DNA of 44,377 nt, from assembly GCA_010093515.1 (NCBI GenBank), contig MU001678.1, positions 1,144,109 through 1,188,485 of the forward strand, read 5' to 3'. This document shows positions 1 through 12,477 of this stretch, in pieces. The translations under genes and the position numbers were made by a program. The DNA is from Lineolata rhizophorae (Eukaryota; Ascomycota; Dothideomycetes; Lineolatales; Lineolataceae). The notes under the pieces were generated by a model. It saw nothing but the letters and a program-made list of their open reading frames with translations, had not been told where the DNA came from and searched no databases. The stretch's first letter is position 1; every line of letters starts with the position of its first letter.

Positions 1-13
1 AGGACGCGGGTGT

Positions 14-45
14 GGGTCATACCCTGAGGGCGGGTCATACCCTGA
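14..45. repeat. Two direct copies of a 14-base unit
   Basis: GGGTCATACCCTGA occurs at 14-27 and again at 32-45, a period of 18 bases. Each unit has a short internal inverted repeat (GGGT...ACCC). The array touches the window edge, so more copies may lie outside. Confidence 0.7.
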
Positions 46-291
46 TAGGAACGGTTATATTATAGAAATTGTTGTAGTGGAGGTTCTCTTGCTTAGGGGA
101 AATCCATCGTAAACTAGATCCTATATTAAGCGAGTCGAAACGCTTCGTCATAGATATTTAATCGTTAAATACAGGAGTCTAGGACGACGGGAGTGCGCTC
201 TGAAAGGAACCTGAACACCTGATTTATATATTTTATGTTAGGTCTAGCGTACTCTAGCCTGCAGCTAGCCAACTTGGCCAAAAGACTGGCA

Positions 292-318
292 CAGTATCGC
301 ACTTCAAGTGCGATGCTG
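292..318. repeat. Near-perfect inverted repeat (hairpin)
   Basis: ATCGCACTT at 296-304 and AAGTGCGAT at 306-314 are perfect reverse complements around a single C. The arms extend to 292 and 318 with one G-T pair. No gene lies next to it, so its role is unknown. Confidence 0.7.
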
Positions 319-2702
319 CTGGCTAGGAACTATATATGCCAACATTTTGAATCGGTAGATGGCCACATTCATTTTCGAAAGTCCAATCTTCATCCATGGT
401 GAATTTTAGAAATTTGCAACAGTCCTAGCAACCTATGATTTCACAGTGCAAAAAATGTATGAAAAAATGAGCTGGATGTTTCTAGGAGAATAGGTACGCA
501 GAGCTTCTCACCATTAACTTGGCAAGCGACATCCAATCAGACGGTATCACTGTTGATTGCAAGCAAGACATGAGGTAGAAAGAATACGTAACATAGCAAG
601 CATTACCTTGACTTAGGAGTATCGAAGAGAGTCTTAGACCTTGACTAGATTTATGTCAAAAATGTGTGGTCAACGGTCAGGGCGCCAAGAAATGTTAAAT
701 CTCGATTCGCCAATGAGAACACAGGTAATTTCATTTCCTTTTCCGGTCTACCTCGTCGGCACGTGCAACAATAGATACTTCGTATGAAGCAAGTCTAGGG
801 AACTTAGCATTATTCGTCTTCTTTCATTTGAACTAGTCCTTCCCTCTTTAACAGAGAACTACACATATGATATTACCACTGGTCTTTGTTTGGTGCGGTA
901 CTGCAGACATATCCTTCCCGGAATCTTAACCATGTGTATCAAGTTCCCCGAGAGAAAAAATGGAAGTCTCACCATTTTTTGCAAGCTGTTGCACTGAAAA
1001 ACTTGTGTTATGTTGGAAAAGCTGTAGATTTATCTTCTCCGTGCACCTCGAGATTATCTTTCTCATCGATCTATGGCTTTTTTAACATCCTGCTAGGATG
1101 CCAGGCCTTGGATTGGCATCAATTAACGACCAAATTGAACTGCGGAGGTCCCCTACTGCCCTTCTGTTGTTTACATCAATGAGGAGGGTATGTTGGGGTT
1201 CGCTAGGCAAGTATTCAAGTTTATGCATTGGAGTGCTGCTAAAGAAGGGTGTTTTTGTTTTAAAGTGTGACATTCCCGCTTGCTTTAGCGAGAAACGTAT
1301 AACTATTGAGTGTTGTAATGTACGCAAGACCTCAATCGATCTGATGTTGAGAGCACTATGCCGGAGCCTAGAAAAATAGCACGGGGCTGTTGTTTACAAC
1401 GACTTTCAATTGCGCAATGGGTGGGATAGTAAACTTTTGACTTTGGCATAGTGAGATTCGCAGCCCAGAGGTGCCCGATTTTGTTCAAGAAGTGCTTAAT
1501 GTAGCAAACACTACGACCACGGGGTAGTTGTAACCTTCACCTTTCTTTGGCTACATTATCTAATATCATTGAAGGCCTGCGATAGCCGGTATATAAGCGT
1601 GGGCTGTAGAGCGAAGGTTAACTTGAACTCTTGCAACCACAGAAACAACCGAATTGAAGGGCAGCAACGGTTCGTTCAAGGAACTTGGGGGCGAGAATCA
1701 GGCCTTCCTCGGCCCGGGTGGGACCTGCTCTTTCAAGCTTCATGTTCATGCAAATTTTCCAAGCGAAGTCAGACGCACAATACTCACTCGCGTCTTGAGT
1801 GTACCTAGATGCTGCCGACGACCGGAGGCTGCGTATAACTCTAGAACCGAGAGCAATTCGCTGGCCTGACATGCAACCATGCCGGTCCATATGGCCTGAG
1901 CGGATTAAGACCGTGGTAGACAGTTGAATCGAAATCATGCTGTCTAGACCGCGTAGAGGTTAATGGAGGTTCGAGCCTAAATGGCAATGGAGGTTGGGGC
2001 TCCGAGAAAACATTTCGGGAAACGGCGGAATCGGCAGCAAGAGCCGGGGCTTTCTCTCTGCTTTCTTATGCGCCAGCAAGGAAGCATTTAGATTGGCCGA
2101 ACAGCCTTCTTGTCTTCTCCATTTCGGAAACGTTCGCGGCAGTACATAGCCGCAAGCGCCATGCGGCTAGACGGCACCAAGACTGCACGTCTCATGTATA
2201 CATGTACACATAGTTTAAGTTGAAGATCCACACAGCCCGTATTCTTCCCCGGAACATCACCATCTCTGGATGCCGTGGACTGAGCTCCACCGCCTGCCAA
2301 GCGAGAAGCAAGGGAATTCCGAGACCCGCGCCGAAATTACGAGATGCCAAAAGCGCGGCCCCGCAGAAGAGCCCGGCTGCTGAGGCTGGTTTCGAATGGC
2401 TCCCTCCCCTACTTGCACCTAGGGTGCGACAGCCGACGGCGGAGCGGTGTGGCTCGTTCAAACCGCCGTGCAGCTGCAGTAGCACGGTAGCGCCGCAGTC
2501 GGCCACTTGACTTTGAGGCAGCCCCTAAAAAACTTCTTCCCCACCACTGGCCGACCTCCGCTAAACACGTCCCCCCCGCCATGCCGACGGCCGGGGCTTC
2601 TGCAGTTGCCCGCAAGCGCCGTTTACTCCGTACCTCGGGGAGCTGGCAGACGCACACCATTACCCCTAGCAGTGCCGGGGAAGCAACCATTTCCTTATCG
2701 CC

Positions 2703-2741
2703 AGGCGGGCGGACGAGGCGGGCAGACGAGGCGGGCGGGAC
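2703..2741. repeat. Three tandem copies of a 13-base GC-rich unit
   Basis: The unit AGGCGGGCGGACG is repeated three times, at 2703-2715, 2716-2728 and 2729-2741, with one or two changes in the later copies. It lies in non-coding GC-rich sequence. Confidence 0.75.
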
Positions 2742-5700
2742 AAGGCCCGCTCCGTCTTCGCTTCTGCGGTGCTTGCTCCGGGATCAAGGCCGTTGACGGC
2801 TTGTCAGCACTTATGAGCTGCTCAGAGCGTGGCAGTGACATTCCATGCCATGCCGACGGCGCTACAGAGAAAGCACTGCAGCCAAAGGTTACACTCACCT
2901 GCATCTCCCACGCGTCGAGTTCCCCGAACCATGCCCCCTTAGCGACTCAATTGACGGGGCTCTTCTCCAGAGGAAAATTTTATTTTAAAATTTCTTTTTT
3001 TTTCTTACGCCCGACACCTCATACTAAATCCTACGGCCCTCGGTCGCGATGTCGGCGCGTCAAGTCGGTGCCGGGCCTGCGAGTCTGGGCAGGCATTTGA
3101 AGGCCATGCAAGGCCGGCATGCTGCAGCTGCGTGGCAGCAGCAGGGCGCCAGGACAAGCTAGCATCGTCCCCCAAACGCTAGGTCGAAACAAGGCGGAGC
3201 AGAGGTTAGCTCATGGCGGCCATTTTTGGTCTGGCGGCAGCGCCGATCCCAGTGGTTGTTTTTTTTTTTTTCTCCCTTCTCCTTCGGCCATCAGAGCTGG
3301 GCGCGGCCATTGTGTCGTCGTCGGGCCTCGGCCGACAGCCGGGAGCTAGCCGGTGGCAGCTGGGCGCCGCAGGCCAGGGAAGCTCCCCCGTACAGTAGGT
3401 ACATAGCTGGGCCTTGGGCTGGCGCGCATCGTCCCGCAGACCACGACGTGCGGAGGGAGCGCTGTACATACGTGCTCTTGGCTCGCCCGGCAAGGCCCTG
3501 GGGCGCTACTCCGTACGGCAGGCGGGAGTCTTGATTCTTTCGGCCGCGAAATAGTTCGGCCGTGAAGTGACAATCACCGCGCAATCCCACCCGGCGCGCT
3601 CTCGTGATGGGCGAGCCTCCCCCCGAAGGCCCAGACCGGGTGCTCGTTACCGCGGGCAGCGCTCCCCCCGCCTATCACCGCGCGACCCGTCTCCGCAGAG
3701 CCGGGCGACCCGGGCACCGCTCGATCGCGAGCCCGGCTCCTAGGTTAGGCGCGCTGGCTGGAGACTTCGATTCTCGGTGCATTGCGCCAGGGATCGCCGC
3801 CTCCGATCGGCGCCTCGACGCCGGCCCAGCAGCTCGCTAGCTCTCGCGGACGACGCCCGAGCCCCCGAGCCTGCAGTCGCTCAAGTGGGCAGGTGGCCGC
3901 CGCGCCTCGCTGCGCGGCCTGCGCTGCTGAGGTGGCATGCCCGACGGCTGGCGGAACTGACGACGCTCGCAGCGCGCTTGGTGCGGTCGACGCCAGGCGT
4001 GGCCGACGAGGGGCGCCGCGGTCCCGCAGCGTGGCTTGGGGCGGTGGGTCCGGGCAGGGGTTCGAGGGGCGCTTGGGCTGCATGTTCCGGACGGGAGCGA
4101 GCCGATACGCGAGCCAAGATGGCCGGCCGCCCAGCCTGCATGCGCCGACACATCGGCGGTGGAGAGAGAGCAAAAGCGATGGACGTGGAACGGCTCCGCC
4201 GCATGTACGGAGTACGCCTGGACATGCCTGTCCCCCCCCCCGTGGATTCGCTCTCGAGAACCGCCATGAGAATTTGCACGCCTAGCGTACGCGACGCAGC
4301 ATCTGGCCGATCATCGATCGATAATCGGAAGAGCCAATTGTGATCGAATCAGAATCCAAACATTTCTGTCATTATTGGTCCGCCCTCTTACGCTGAGCAA
4401 GCCGCTCGGTTGAGCGAGCCGCCGAATTGTCAAATCGGAGCCCACGGATATTTCAAGGGGCTATGGCCGATTTGTGAGTGGTAAACGAAAAGCTTGACCA
4501 ATTCCCGTCAGCCGGAAGGCGGACAGGGCCGCGGGAAATTTTACTTGAAATCCGGATTAGCGGTTGAGGAACATGCAGTGGACAAAGTGGGATGACGGCT
4601 AGGGCGAATCATGATGACGACGCTCAAGAATCAGATGGCCTCCATCACTTTTCCACGCATAAGCGACTTTGACCTCGCCGAGGAAAGGGCGCTCTCGGAT
4701 TGACGCGAGAAGGGAATGCATTTGCGAAAGCTGACAGTCCGGAATGGCTGGTCCACAGAGAAAAGGAAAATGAACTCGGGTCTAGTACCTGGTAACCGAC
4801 TGCAGTGTTCTCCCAGTTTCTACGCGTACACACCGTATATAGCGTGGTATATATTCCACTTATGCTTTGAGGTGTATTCGGATTTCCCGGCTGTAGTTCT
4901 GATTTTCCCGGCAGAGGAACTAAATGCGGTACCTGTGAGCCAGAAATCTCATTTCCGACGTCCGAGTCACATACGCCGAGAACTGGCGTATACATATCAA
5001 AGGTCCGTGGATCGAATCTTCCCACGTCTTTCAGCTTGGTGCCGCAGCTTCAGGGCCCGACCGCCCAAGTCTCCTTTCTACTAGTGACATCCGCAAAGCC
5101 TTCATCTTGGCTGCATTAGCCCCGCAACGGGGACACGACGCAAACTAGGGTTGTACCTGCTTTGCTGAGCAAGCGTGGTGTGTTCTCTGCAATATGGAAC
5201 GGCGTGCCGCATCGTCCACGGGTTACTCTCGGGGGCGACTGAGCGAAAGGCGTAAACTTCGCCCGCACACTGTGCTTTGGGTACTTGATGTGTCACTCAG
5301 GTTTGAGGCGTCTAGATATAAACCAGTTGGCGGAGTTGTGACAAATAGCTGAGCTTTCATTGATCAATTGCACCGGCGACGAGTCTGATATGCAGTCGTA
5401 GAATACTCGACTGTATAGATTTGGCCAATTGTCCACGCAGTTAGCCATGTTGCGTGTGTGGCTATGGTCCAAGTGATTCGGTAGACGTCCACTTGCTCAG
5501 CGATCGTCAATCTCGAAACGTACGTTGCGCGGGCCGTCTGTGTCGATGACAGGATGGACACCGCGTCTGATGCAGGTAAGCGTCAATCCAGTTGCGCCAG
5601 GTGCTGGCTGCGATTGGGTTGGTTCCAAACCAATGACTTTGGTCTCCGGAAACAAGTCCGCCATGTCACTGCAAGTGAGGACGAGTTTTTGAGCTGCTCA

Positions 5701-7370
5701 ACTGAAAGTGTCTGCGAAGTTGGCGCGCGTCGAGATGCTAACGCCGGCCGAATCCAAATTCTAGTGCCGAAATCAAGGACACGTTGTAGGTGCTCTAACG
5801 GACAGGCGTGAAGCTTGCTGTTTAGTCTGGTGTGACGAGGTAGCTAGGTATAGTGTCTCACTATCTACACAGGCTCGGCTTTTGGTTAGCGCCGGTATCA
5901 TCAGATAACTGCGACAAGGGACGTCTCTACCCGTTCACGGTAATCAATTCAAATGCAAGTGTCCTAGTGACACGATCATTTCACTTCCATTTTGCTGGGC
6001 ACCAGTCGGTTGAAAATAATGCCGGCCTCTTTGTAGAGATTAGAACATGCATCGTAGCGCATGGTACCACGTCACTGAAAAACTGAGAGAAGCCTGACGG
6101 TACACTGCAAGCACGCACGAAATGCATGATACCGCTGGCCATGCTGGTCGCAATACGTGTAGATAGATGGTGGAGGGCCAGCAATGGACCTTTCTGGATG
6201 TGTTAGCTCGTACTACACATCGCGCGTGGGAGTTCGTTTCGCCCGTGAAAATGCCCGTTCCCGCCTGCAACCATGCCCGATAGACACATCACAGGGCGGC
6301 GAATCCAGCGCGGTCGTAAGGTTGGACCAAGCGTGCGGAACGACGGGCAGCATGCAAAATCGATAAAGCATATTAAACAGGTGTCAACCGCGAGACTAAG
6401 CTTACGACGTGACCGATTGGACGCCGTCCTCGTTGTCTTCTTCGGGGACATGGTCGGCATACGATCATATCCTAGTCGAAAGCTGGCACCGAAGAAAGGG
6501 CCCAACCGTCAGCGCACACGTTTCCTTTGGATCCTTTCCACTGGGAATCATTTTCTCAACACCAAGAGCAGTCTTGGCCGACACAAAAAAACAGGAAAGC
6601 CAGACGAGACAAAGCAAAACAGCTCGCAGCAATAGATAAGCTGGCGAAGTGACGGGCAGCCGTAGGACAGGAGGTGACTCGAACTCAGTCGCTCGTGCCT
6701 CTCGACGGTGATGCGGAGGACATGGATACGACGCCCGGCCGGGGTACACGACTGACGCGCCGTGGGATAGGGCTAGACCGCGTGCCGTGTAACGGTTGGG
6801 AGCCCCCACAGCTAGGCGAAGCTGCTACGGCTCAACTAGGGGTATGCAGACACCTGATAAGCAGGAGGTACGGGCGGAACGGGGCGAGCAGAGAGCGGAG
6901 CGGAGTGGAGCGGAAAGTCAGGACGTCGGGCGGAGGTGATGGCGGCTCGATCCCAGGTGGCCATGATGATATGTAATGTACCCCGTCATCCCCCCGAGAG
7001 CCGCGTGGCGGGGGCCCGAGGGCCCCTCGGCCGGCCAGTACGCAGCGCGTTCGTGAGAGGCCTGATCGCGCATCATCAAGCCGCGATTGTCACGATTGCC
7101 CCGATCGCCGCGAAAGCGGACTAATTGCGGCGCGAAGCAGCGGAGATCGAGGTCCGGCGGCGCCGACGGCGATGCCCCGTAAGGGGGAGCGGGGCGGTCC
7201 CGGTGGAGGCGAAAAAGCACGCCACGTGCAGTGGGGCACGCGCGAAGGCGGAACGGCGTGCTGCACGCTTTGAGCAAGGCGCTGGAAAGTGCCGCGATAG
7301 CTTTCGGCTGTTGCGAGCCACGGGAGCCGTGGCGGGCATCCGTCCAAGGCGCGGCCACGGTACCAATGTA

Positions 7371-7394
7371 CCAAGGTCCGGCGCGCGACCTTGG
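7371..7394. repeat. 8-base inverted repeat with 8-base spacer
   Basis: CCAAGGTC at 7371-7378 is the exact reverse complement of GACCTTGG at 7387-7394. The spacer is CG-only. No adjacent gene explains it. Confidence 0.6.
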
Positions 7395-7700
7395 ACCAGC
7401 GATCTTGGGCCACGGCGAGGCCGATTGACGTTGGTTCGCGTCCATGGGCCGAGGGCCCAAGGACCCTCTCTGCTGCGGCGACGAGGCCATTCAGCAACCG
7501 AGCCCTCAGGGGTTCTACCCGCGCCGCCGGGTCCAATCACACCCCGGATTTCCCGATCGCTGCCCGTATGTATGTAGATGTGTGTGTCCGCCGCGCCGGT
7601 AACGAGCGCCCACACGGGGCTTGCCCTCCCCGGGCGCCGAGGAAGCCAACATCTTCAATCGCCCAAACTGGATAGCTTTGCGTTTCTACGTGCCGCATAC

Positions 7701-8859
7701 CTATGGGCTTGATAGGTACCTGAGGACCTAGGTCGTCTGTCTCCTCTCTCTGCATGTTGGTTAGCGACGCATCTTTCGGTCCGTCCATTCTGCATGCCGC
7801 GCAATCATCCGCCCCTTTGTACGGACCGCTAGGCCCGACGGGCGGCCGCGTTTGGGCGTGCGCGCCCATCCTGTCCACTCGTGCTCCCATCGAGGGACCC
7901 TGTCTGCTTGAGTAACGGAACATTGTAGCTGCTGTGCTGCAGCCACAGGCGCACGAGCTAGAGGGCCCTTTCCCCGGGGTTGTTATTGCGGCCACCGCCG
8001 TGCGGGGAAATCGGGGACCATCTCCCGCAGTTCCGCGGGTGCTGTCGTGCATCCCTTCGTACCACCCTTGGCCGTGGGAGGCGCATGTTCTCCGCCGCGT
8101 CCGTGGTCACCGGACATCCTCGTGCAATGTGAATTGAGATCTATACCCTGTATTCTTTTTTTGTTTCCGAAAAACAAGTCTATGGATGGCGCTCCTTTGG
8201 AGGAATTACAAAAGAGTTAAAAAGGGGTAAAAAGGCTGCTGGTTTCCAAGTCCTCTCGCGAAGTCTCTTTCCTTGTCGAGGAGAGCTAGGCTTCGAGGCG
8301 AACTCAAAGCAGCCGAGAAATTAATTGAAACGTCGGGGCGCGACATAACTTTTGGAGCCAACTGACGTGGGGAAGGAGGGTGGTAGGAGGGCTCGAGCGG
8401 TGCGACGCTGGCGGCTTCCAAGCGTACCATAATCCTGCCCACTTCCCGAAAGACCAGAGTAGTGATGCCCCCATGAACATGGCCGCAACAATAGAAGCAA
8501 CGAAATCCGAAATCCCCCGAGAGTGCAAAAAAGAAAAAAAAAAGGAAAAAGGCATGAACGCAAAAACCACTGCTGAGTATCGCACGCACACACACATGCC
8601 ACCCATCCTTTAAATAGTTCGTTCGCCCCCTCAATGCTCACATGAATAACAAATGCCCAAGACAGCAGACGGAGCCTGGCGCGCATCGGCCCCGCGAGAG
8701 AGCGCGCATAACGCTAATAACCCCACAAAGCCGACGACCCTCCCACCCCGCCATGATCATGCATTGCAGGAAAAAAAAATAGAAAAAAAAAGGAGGAGAC
8801 GCAAGAAAGAACCAAAAGAAGGAGACATGACAAACCACATTACTCGTTAGCAGAAAATA
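7701..8859. other. 3' flank of the ABC transporter, A/G-rich tracts
   Basis: This stretch lies downstream of the minus-strand ABC transporter. It carries purine-rich runs on the plus strand at about 8527-8550 and 8770-8820, which read as pyrimidine runs in the transcript sense. I see no gene. The part nearest 8859 probably holds the transporter's 3' untranslated region and polyadenylation site. Confidence 0.5.
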
Positions 8860-11800
8860 TTATGTCGCCGTCCTGTCGTCGTGACTCGCCCCCCCCGAAG
8901 GGCTTTGCTGCCGGGGCGGCGGTGTGCTGCCGCCGCGCCCCTGCAAATCTCCGTTGTGATTATTTTCTCGCTCGTCCTCGGAATGAACCGCGCTCGAAGC
9001 ACGGCTGCTCTCGCCGCTGGACGAGCGCATGGGTACGTCCTTTGACTCGCGGCGGAGCCTGTCGGCCTGGTCGTTGAGCACGCGCGCCTGCTCGGCAACC
9101 TGCTGGGCCTGCACTTGCTTCTTCCACATGTTGGCGTACCGCTTGTTCTTGGCGAGCAACTCGAGGTGGGTTCCTCGCTCGACGACCTTGCCCTTTTCGA
9201 GCACCAGGATTTGGTCTGCTCGCGTAATGGTGCTGAGGCGGTGAGCGATGACGAGCACCGTGCGCCCCTCGGCCAGCGTCGTTAGCTGCTTCTGGATGTG
9301 CTCCTCCGTGTCCGTGTCGAGTGCCGCCGTGGCCTCGTCCAACAAAATGATGCGCGGGTTCTTGAGGATCGTGCGTGCGATGGCGACGCGTTGCTTTTCG
9401 CCGCCGGACAGCCGCAGCCCGCGCTCGCCCACCATGGACTCGTATCGGTCAGGGAAGGCCATGATCTTGTCGTGGATGCTGGCCGCCTTGCACGCGTTGT
9501 ACACGTCTTCCTCCGTCGCTTTCGGGTTAGCGTACTTCAAGTTGTACATGATGCTCTCGTTGAAGAGGACCGTGTCTTGAGGCACGACGCCGATGTGGCG
9601 GCGCAGCGAGTCGATGGTGACATCCTCCACGTTGTGGTTGTCGATCTGAATGGTCCCGGACTGGGCGTTGTAGAACCGGAAGAGGAGCCGGAACACCGTC
9701 GACTTGCCACCGCCCGATTCGCCCACCAGGGCCGTCGTCGTACCGGGCGCGCACCCGAAATCGAGGCCGTGCAGCGCCGGCTTGCGCGCGTCATAGGCGA
9801 AGTGGACGTTGTTGAACTGTATGTCGCCTTCGCACGATTGCATCGGCTTGGCCGTCGGCTTGTCCACGACGGTCGGCTGCTCTTTGAACAGCTCCAACAT
9901 GCGCTCCGAGTTGATCAGCGCGGATTGGATGACTCTGTAGAACGTGCCGAAATAATTTAGCGGGCTCTGTAGCTGCGCCATGTACGTGAGTAGCGTCACA
10001 AAATCTCCGACCTTCCGCTGATGGGTGGTGACCTGGTAGGCTGCTATGAAACAGGCGATCATTAGGCCGAGCATGAACACGAGGTTTTGCGTGACATTCA
10101 TAAAGTTGAGCGACGCAAGCACCTTGTATTCGGCCTTTTGGTACTTGTCGACGGCATCGCGATAGCGGTTGAACTCGTATCCCTCAGCATTGAAGTACTT
10201 GACTGTTTCATACGAAACCATGGAATCGTTCCTGCGAGGCCGAAAACGTTAGCCACGTGCGTTGCGCCACGAAAAAAAAAGAGAGGCGGCCTCAAAGGGG
10301 AGGGGGGGGTGTGGATTCGAAAGGGGGCACGGATCGGGTTAAAAGCTTACTTGACGGCGTCTTCCTCCCGATCGGCGTTGACCATATGACGGCGTATCTC
10401 GGCCCTCCATTGGGCCAGCCGGATCGTGAGATAGATGTACCAAAAGGTCACGATCGCCACCACTAGCGCGTAATACGCGTCAAATGCGACCAGAAAATAA
10501 GCGACGGCCACGCCAAGATCCACCAACATCGGCACCACCTGGAAGGTCACCTGCTCCAAAAATGTGTTGATGGCGTTCCCTTTGCCGAGGGCCGAGAGCA
10601 CCTCGCCCGTCTTTTTTCCAAGGTGGAAGTCTAAGCTCAGCCCGTGCACGTGCTCGAATGCGGCGACCGAGAGCTCGCGATACGAGTACTGGCCGACAGG
10701 GATCCAGAGCGTGGAGCGAAGCGCGCCCAACAGCCCATTGCTGCCCTGTAGTAGGCGATAGACCACGTACAGGCAGATTGGAATCCACGGCATCTGCACC
10801 GGCCCGTCTTCGCCGGACAGCTTGTCGGTGATCACTCCGACCTGGTACGGAACGAGCACGTTGACGGCGCGCTGCAGCACGACAATCGTGAAGCACACGA
10901 TGACCGTGATCTGCAGCTTCCGATCCTTGGACGGCCAGAGGTACGGGAAAAACACCGAGTATCCCTTGAGATATTCCCACCAGCTCCGCGAGGGCATCTC
11001 CTTGGGCCGGACCCAGCCGGCGGGCTCACCCTCGGTGTGAGCGTGCTTGCCACCGACGGGTCTTCCTCCGGTCGAGCCGTATCCGTTCGCGCTCCCGTTC
11101 TGACCGTTCTCGCGGGGGCCGTCGCCTAGGAGGCTCGACGTCTCGCTCGGCGACTGCGCGTCCCTCTCCCGCTTTGCCGCCTTGAAGGCGGTTACGAACA
11201 GGCCGTAAAGCCCGAGCAGGGCCACGATAAGAACAATGCGGAGCAGATCGATGGTTACCTCGATAATTTCCCATAGCGTCATGTTGTACCTCAACCTCCC
11301 GCCAAACGGATCCCCTACTCGCGGCTCATGGTGTTTCTCCGTGTAAACCGCAATTGATGCGGCGAATAGCACCAGCTCCATAGCCAAGCACAGTAGCCAT
11401 GTTAATAGGTGCGCGCTGTTCGGCGACGGTTTGGCGTCGGAGATGGATATTAGGAAGAGCGTGTATACAAAGAACGAACCGCACACGTAAATCTAGGATG
11501 CGTTGGGAGGTTAGCCTCGTATAATCAATGAGCGATAAATAGCTGCCGACGCTCGTTGAGGAAATTTGGACGCGCCACATATACACTACCCCATTACTAC
11601 CGGCAAGGGTGCGCCGCCCTGGCCTGGGTTGGCGGGGGTGTGGAGTGTGGAGGGGGCGGAATCGGCGATCAAATCAACCAGCCTAGGCCGGGTTTAGACC
11701 TGCCGAAGGAAAAAAAAAAAAAATTGGAACGGACAGCTACGGCGGCACCATTGAACGGCGTAAAAGATCCGGGGTGAGAAGAACGCGTGGCTACGGCATA

Positions 11801-12369
11801 AAGTTGAGGGAGGAACGTTACAGAGGCACGGGAGCAAGAGACGAAGCGGTCGTGAGTGGTGTTGGGGTCAAGAAAATTCGGGAAGAAGAGGCAGGACTCA
11901 CCACCATGTGCTGGCCGCACCACCACTCCTGATCCCGCCTCCAGAGGGCGTGTATGATGACATTTGCGGCATTCGCAAGAAAGGAGGCGGCGGCAAGGGC
12001 GGAGAGGAGGATGAAGACGACCTTCTGAGAGCGCGGGAGATCGTCGGGCTTCTCCTTGCGCGTCCGGTGGTTTCGGGTCGGGTCCAGCTTGGGCAGCGGC
12101 TTGCCGCCGGGGCCGAGCTGGAGCTTCTGATTGGGGCGGTTGGCATTACGATTAGACACGAGGATGCTGCGGGCGGTGAAGGCGGCGAGGAAGAAGAAGA
12201 GCAGAACGATTGGATAGGCGAAGTGAAGGTCGACGAGGACGGCGTGAGCGGCCGAGCGCGAGGGGGCGACGGCGGCGGAGGACGAAGACGAGGGAGAAGA
12301 AGTGAACGGCGGCGCGGGCGATGCGGACTGGCTGTGCAGGCGCTCGAGAAGGGGCTCTCGGGGCAGCAT
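8860..12369 (-). CDS. hmt1: Vacuolar-type ABC half-transporter, HMT1/ABCB6-like
   Basis: Three exons on the minus strand, 12369-11902, 11492-10351 and 10231-8860, give 993 residues; both introns (409 and 119 bp) have GT...AG ends and matching phase. An N-terminal block of about five membrane segments (TMD0) precedes the usual six-helix ABC domain. The nucleotide-binding domain has Walker A GESGGGKS (about 707-714), Q-loop Gln 755, signature LSGGE (811-815), Walker B IILLDE (831-836) and H-loop His 867. The stretch DSMVSYETVKYFNAE is typical of the ATM1/HMT1 branch. The added TMD0 favours HMT1/ABCB6, which pumps metal-thiol conjugates or related substrates into the vacuole, over mitochondrial ATM1. 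The start chosen is the ATG before LPREPLL, about 100 bases below a TATA box; an in-frame ATG 49 codons upstream lies beyond the predicted transcription start. A Ser/Arg-rich hydrophilic tail of about 60 residues ends the protein. The substrate is inferred from the family. Confidence 0.9.
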
Positions 12370-12471
12370 GGCGGGCGGTGCGGGCTGGTCCAACTCCCGG
12401 GCGTGGTGGTGAGGGAGCGGTGGGCGGGCAGGGCGCAGGCGAGGCGCGGCGGGAAGGAGGGGGGGTGGTGC

Positions 12472-12477
12472 TTTATA
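12472..12477 (-). promoter_or_regulatory. Candidate TATA box of the ABC transporter
   Basis: The minus strand reads GATATAAAGC, giving TATAAA about 100 bases upstream of the chosen ATG at 12369. The surrounding DNA is strongly GC-rich, so this AT-rich hexamer stands out. It would place the transcription start near 12440 and supports the downstream ATG. Confidence 0.5.

Larger units (their letters stand above)
1..1560. other. Gene-free AT-richer left edge
   Basis: No reading frame here looks like a protein and none is long. The base composition is visibly AT-richer than the GC-rich block to its right. Structure seen: two copies of GGGTCATACCCTGA 18 bases apart at the very edge, and an inverted repeat at 292-318. 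It may be decayed repeat DNA or plain intergenic sequence; I cannot tell which. Confidence 0.5.
1561..7700. other. Long GC-rich stretch without a supported gene
   Basis: Many overlapping open frames occur here on both strands, but they follow from scarce stop codons at high GC. None shows a recognisable domain, a signal peptide followed by a sensible protein, or a run of phase-compatible exons. Distinct items inside are the 13-base tandem repeat at 2703-2741, three copies of TACTCCGTAC at 2624, 3507 and 4205, and a hairpin at 7371-7394. A small or rapidly evolving gene, or a noncoding RNA, cannot be excluded without transcripts. Confidence 0.45.

Noticed and set aside
1955-1975. GGTTCGAGCC, resembling a tRNA T-loop
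   Set aside because: The flanking bases do not form the five-pair T stem, and no acceptor or anticodon arm could be fitted upstream.
2507-4343. Several frames of 100-200 codons on both strands
   Set aside because: They overlap each other in all frames, lack any recognisable domain and have compositions dictated by GC content.
6918-8052. Overlapping frames of 140-190 codons, mostly minus strand
   Set aside because: They have no domain and no consistent exon joining, and they overlap other equally open frames.
9298-9960. 220-codon plus-strand frame
   Set aside because: It is antisense to the ABC nucleotide-binding domain; the Arg/Val/His-rich translation is a shadow.
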